Source: Pseudomonadota bacterium
GTDB lineage: Bacteria > Pseudomonadota > Gammaproteobacteria > JAKAQQ01
Reading direction: 5' to 3'
Length of the DNA stretch: 7,692 bases
NCBI GenBank assembly: GCA_021819635.1
Contig: JAKAQQ010000029.1
Span: 1-7,692, forward strand
Both the position numbers and the translations under genes were made by a program. A model generated the notes under the pieces. That model did no database searches and was not told where the DNA came from. It was given only the letters and a program-made list of their open reading frames with translations. This document shows positions 5,980-7,692 of the stretch, piece by piece. Every line of letters starts with the position of its first letter. The first letter of the stretch is position 1.

Positions 5980-6936
5980 GTGCGTCTTTCCCTCGCCCCC
6001 GTCCCCTACGCCTGGTCGCGTGCCGATCTCCTCCGGTTCTACGAGGAGGCCATCCACTGGCCGCTTGATGGAGTCGTCCTCGGCGAGTACGTCTGCGGGA
6101 AGCGTCGCGAACTCCGCCGGGAGGATTGGTGGGCCATCGCCGAGGCGTGGGCCGCAAGCGGACGGGAAGTGGTTCTCACGACGCCCGTGCTGCCCGATCC
6201 CGACGCCGACATCCAGCACCTGCGACGCGTCGTCGGCAACGGTCGTTTCTCCGTCGAAGCCAACGATCTCACGTCGGTTGCCCTGCTCCGAAAACGGAGC
6301 CTGTCCTTTGTCGGCGGGCCGGGCCTCAATCTTTACAACCACCGAGACGTCGCCCTCTTTCAGCGGGCCGGCATGACACGCTGGGTGCTCAATCCCGAAC
6401 AGGGACGGAAGGATCTCGCCGACTTCCGGCGGTACAGCGAGGGGACGTCGCCCCCGGAGGTCGAAGTGGTGGCCTGGGGGCGCTCCGCTCTGGCCTACTC
6501 ACCGCGTTGCTTCAGCGCCCGGGCGGCCGGAGCGCCCAAGGACGACTGTCGTTTCGTCTGCCGTGATTGGCCCGAAGGTCTCCCCGTGCGCACCCGCGAC
6601 GGGGTCCCTTTCCTGCGTCTGAACGGCGTCGAGGTGCAAAGCGAGACACTCTACGATCTTGCGCCGGAAATCCCGCTCCTGAAACAGCTGGGGGTGTCGC
6701 TCCTGCGTCTCGTGCCCCAACCGGAAGGCACGGCGGACATCGTGTCCCGTTTCCGCCTGGCGATCGCGGGGGCCTCGGTTCCGCGCGTCGGGGCGGCGAG
6801 TCGCTACTGGCCTTCGGCGGACGCGGGCAAAGCCCCCGTCGCCGGTGCCGGCGGGACCCGCGACGCCCCGGCGTCGTCCCCCCAAGTCGCGGCGTCCCGC
6901 TCCGAGAAGGAGGGCCGTGGGGACGGCGGTGCCTGA
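5980..6936 (+). CDS. ubiV: UbiV, O2-independent ubiquinone hydroxylation protein (U32 family, [4Fe-4S]) with C-terminal extension
   Basis: Second half of the UbiU-UbiV pair. The 318-residue product keeps the four cluster cysteines of E. coli UbiV: Cys39 (GEYVCGKR), Cys177, Cys190 and Cys194 (C-x12-C-x3-C, the spacing seen in E. coli at 180, 193 and 197). Other conserved blocks are HWPLDGVVLGE (26-36), DWWAIAEA (49-56), NDLTSV (95-100), GPGLNLYN (113-120) and SRCF-like YSPRCFSAR (173-181). Homology to the family appears to end near SRYW (274-277), where E. coli UbiV also has a Tyr-Trp close to its end. The remaining ~40 residues are Ala/Gly/Pro/Ser-rich and unlike the rest. This tail is exactly the part that overlaps the opposite-strand ubiT (6804-6936). 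The start is GTG, 4 bases after the ubiU stop, with no strong ribosome binding site, so it probably depends on ubiU translation. No ATG in this frame gives a better family fit. Confidence 0.95.
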   Translation: MRLSLAPVPYAWSRADLLRFYEEAIHWPLDGVVLGEYVCGKRRELRREDWWAIAEAWAASGREVVLTTPVLPDPDADIQHLRRVVGNGRFSVEANDLTSVALLRKRSLSFVGGPGLNLYNHRDVALFQRAGMTRWVLNPEQGRKDLADFRRYSEGTSPPEVEVVAWGRSALAYSPRCFSARAAGAPKDDCRFVCRDWPEGLPVRTRDGVPFLRLNGVEVQSETLYDLAPEIPLLKQLGVSLLRLVPQPEGTADIVSRFRLAIAGASVPRVGAASRYWPSADAGKAPVAGAGGTRDAPASSPQVAASRSEKEGRGDGGA

Positions 6937-7692
6937 GCGAGACGGAGAAAAGTCCGCAGGGCGCCGGCCGGCACGGGCCACTCGAGCCGGTCGAGGGCGT
7001 TGCGCACGGCCAGGCCGCACGCCGTATCTCCGCTCAGCGTGAGTTCACGCCGGAAAAAGAGCGCGTCCGGATCGCTCTCGCCCGCCACCAGCTTGAGAAA
7101 CGCGAGAAGAGACCCGGCGACCACAACGTCCGCCGGGCGCTCCCGGGCGGCGACGCTCGGGTGCCGCGGCCCCAGAACAACCACGAAACGCACGCCGAGA
7201 TCCCGCACCTCAACGGCGAGGCCGCAGCCTTCAAAGCCTTCGAAGCACCCCTCGCGGGCAGCCGGAGCCAGCGCGTGGGCAAGCAGTCTTCCCCCGACCC
7301 CCCCCGCGGCCGTCGCCAGCGGGCCCCCGGCAAAGGCTTCGAACCACCGCCTCCGCACCAAGGGGGGCGGGACCAAGAACCGGACGAGGCCCGCCGCGGC
7401 CGTCGCCCCGGCGTCGTGCGGCACCGTGCGGGTCGCGTCTTCGACGAGAGTCGTGATCAAGCGTTCTCCGACGTCCGGATCAAGCCCGCGCCGGTGGGCG
7501 CGGGCACGGGCGCGCAACCGGACCTCCTCTTCGCGGGCCGGATCGCGCAGGGGCTCGCCGATCCTGCGCTTGTGGGCGAGCAACGAACGGGCCACGGACT
7601 GACGGCAGGTCGCCACGTCCACAAGGACATCGTCGAGCATGTCAAGGACGGCGCGGTGCGCCCGCCGCACCGGGGACGGAGGAGCTTTCGTC
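6804..7692 (-). CDS. ubiT: Chorismate mutase (AroQ type)-UbiT (SCP2 domain) fusion, 5' end at or beyond window edge
   Basis: UbiT is the SCP2-type lipid-binding accessory factor of O2-independent ubiquinone synthesis. Residues are numbered from the GTG at 7668-7670. The frame stays open to base 7692 and no ribosome binding site precedes that GTG, so the true start may lie off the window. Residues 1-85 (7670-7416) are an AroQ chorismate mutase fold, aligning gap-free to the N-terminal domain of E. coli PheA: Arg6, Arg23, Lys34, Asp43, Arg46 and Glu47 match catalytic Arg11, Arg28, Lys39, Asp48, Arg51 and Glu52; Ser84 and Gln88 are replaced by Ala79 and Val83. Residues 90-246 (7403-6933) match E. 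coli UbiT, best at VEVRDLGVRF (153-162), DPDALFFRRELTLSGDT (200-216) and GLAVRNALDRLE (219-230). E. coli UbiT is 174 residues with no such N-domain. A 42-residue Pro/Ala-rich tail ends at TAG and overlaps ubiV. Chorismate mutase converts chorismate to prephenate, which I infer serves UbiU-UbiV. Confidence 0.9.
   Translation of the reverse strand, partial: TKAPPSPVRRAHRAVLDMLDDVLVDVATCRQSVARSLLAHKRRIGEPLRDPAREEEVRLRARARAHRRGLDPDVGERLITTLVEDATRTVPHDAGATAAAGLVRFLVPPPLVRRRWFEAFAGGPLATAAGGVGGRLLAHALAPAAREGCFEGFEGCGLAVEVRDLGVRFVVVLGPRHPSVAARERPADVVVAGSLLAFLKLVAGESDPDALFFRRELTLSGDTACGLAVRNALDRLEWPVPAGALRTFLRLAQAPPSPRPSFSERDAATWGDDAGASRVPPAPATGALPASAEGQ

Noticed and set aside
4968..6936. U32 peptidase/collagenase annotation for ubiU and ubiV
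   Set aside because: The four-cysteine iron-sulfur patterns and full-length matches identify UbiU and UbiV; the peptidase name is historical.
1..7692. CRISPR arrays, tRNA or rRNA genes, insertion sequences, integration sites
   Set aside because: No regularly spaced repeats, tRNA-like cloverleaf or CCA end, transposase or terminal inverted repeats were seen; the window is densely coding.

Overview
The window is very GC-rich (roughly 70% by eye) with C/G-biased third codon positions. Its proteins look proteobacterial, most likely gammaproteobacterial. The presence of UbiU, UbiV and UbiT points to an organism that makes ubiquinone and can do so without O2. The diheme c-type cytochrome and its secreted companions suggest a respiratory, possibly chemolithotrophic, lifestyle; that last point is only inference.

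Layout. Bases 1-1023 hold the 3' part of an ornithine aminotransferase gene (rocD type), whose start lies off the left edge. Bases 1102-3281 hold four genes on the + strand: an exported diheme cytochrome c, a small thioredoxin-like protein whose ribosome binding site sits inside a perfect 11-bp hairpin, and two small exported proteins of unknown function. The last three are spaced by 7 bases each and look co-transcribed. A C-rich intergenic stretch (3282-3468) with hairpin potential and a possible -10 box separates them from the second block.

Bases 3469-6936 hold ubiD-ubiU-ubiV, tightly packed: ubiD and ubiU overlap by ATGA, and ubiU and ubiV are 4 bases apart. Convergent to them, on the - strand and running off the right edge, is a ubiT gene. 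UbiU and UbiV are U32-family proteins that keep all four [4Fe-4S] cysteines each. They hydroxylate ubiquinone precursors without O2. UbiD is the prenyl-FMN decarboxylase of the pathway, and UbiT is its SCP2-type lipid-binding accessory factor.

The most striking point is that UbiT here is not the usual ~170-residue protein. It carries an N-terminal AroQ-type chorismate mutase domain that aligns without gaps to the E. coli enzyme and keeps Arg11, Arg28, Lys39, Asp48, Arg51 and Glu52 (E. coli numbering), while Ser84 and Gln88 are replaced. Chorismate mutase makes prephenate, and other U32-family hydroxylation systems (RlhA on rRNA, TrhP on tRNA) genetically depend on prephenate. The fusion therefore suggests that prephenate is made on the spot for UbiU-UbiV, for example as the oxygen donor or an essential cofactor. 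ubiV and ubiT also overlap tail to tail by 133 bases, entirely within the poorly conserved C-terminal extensions of both proteins.
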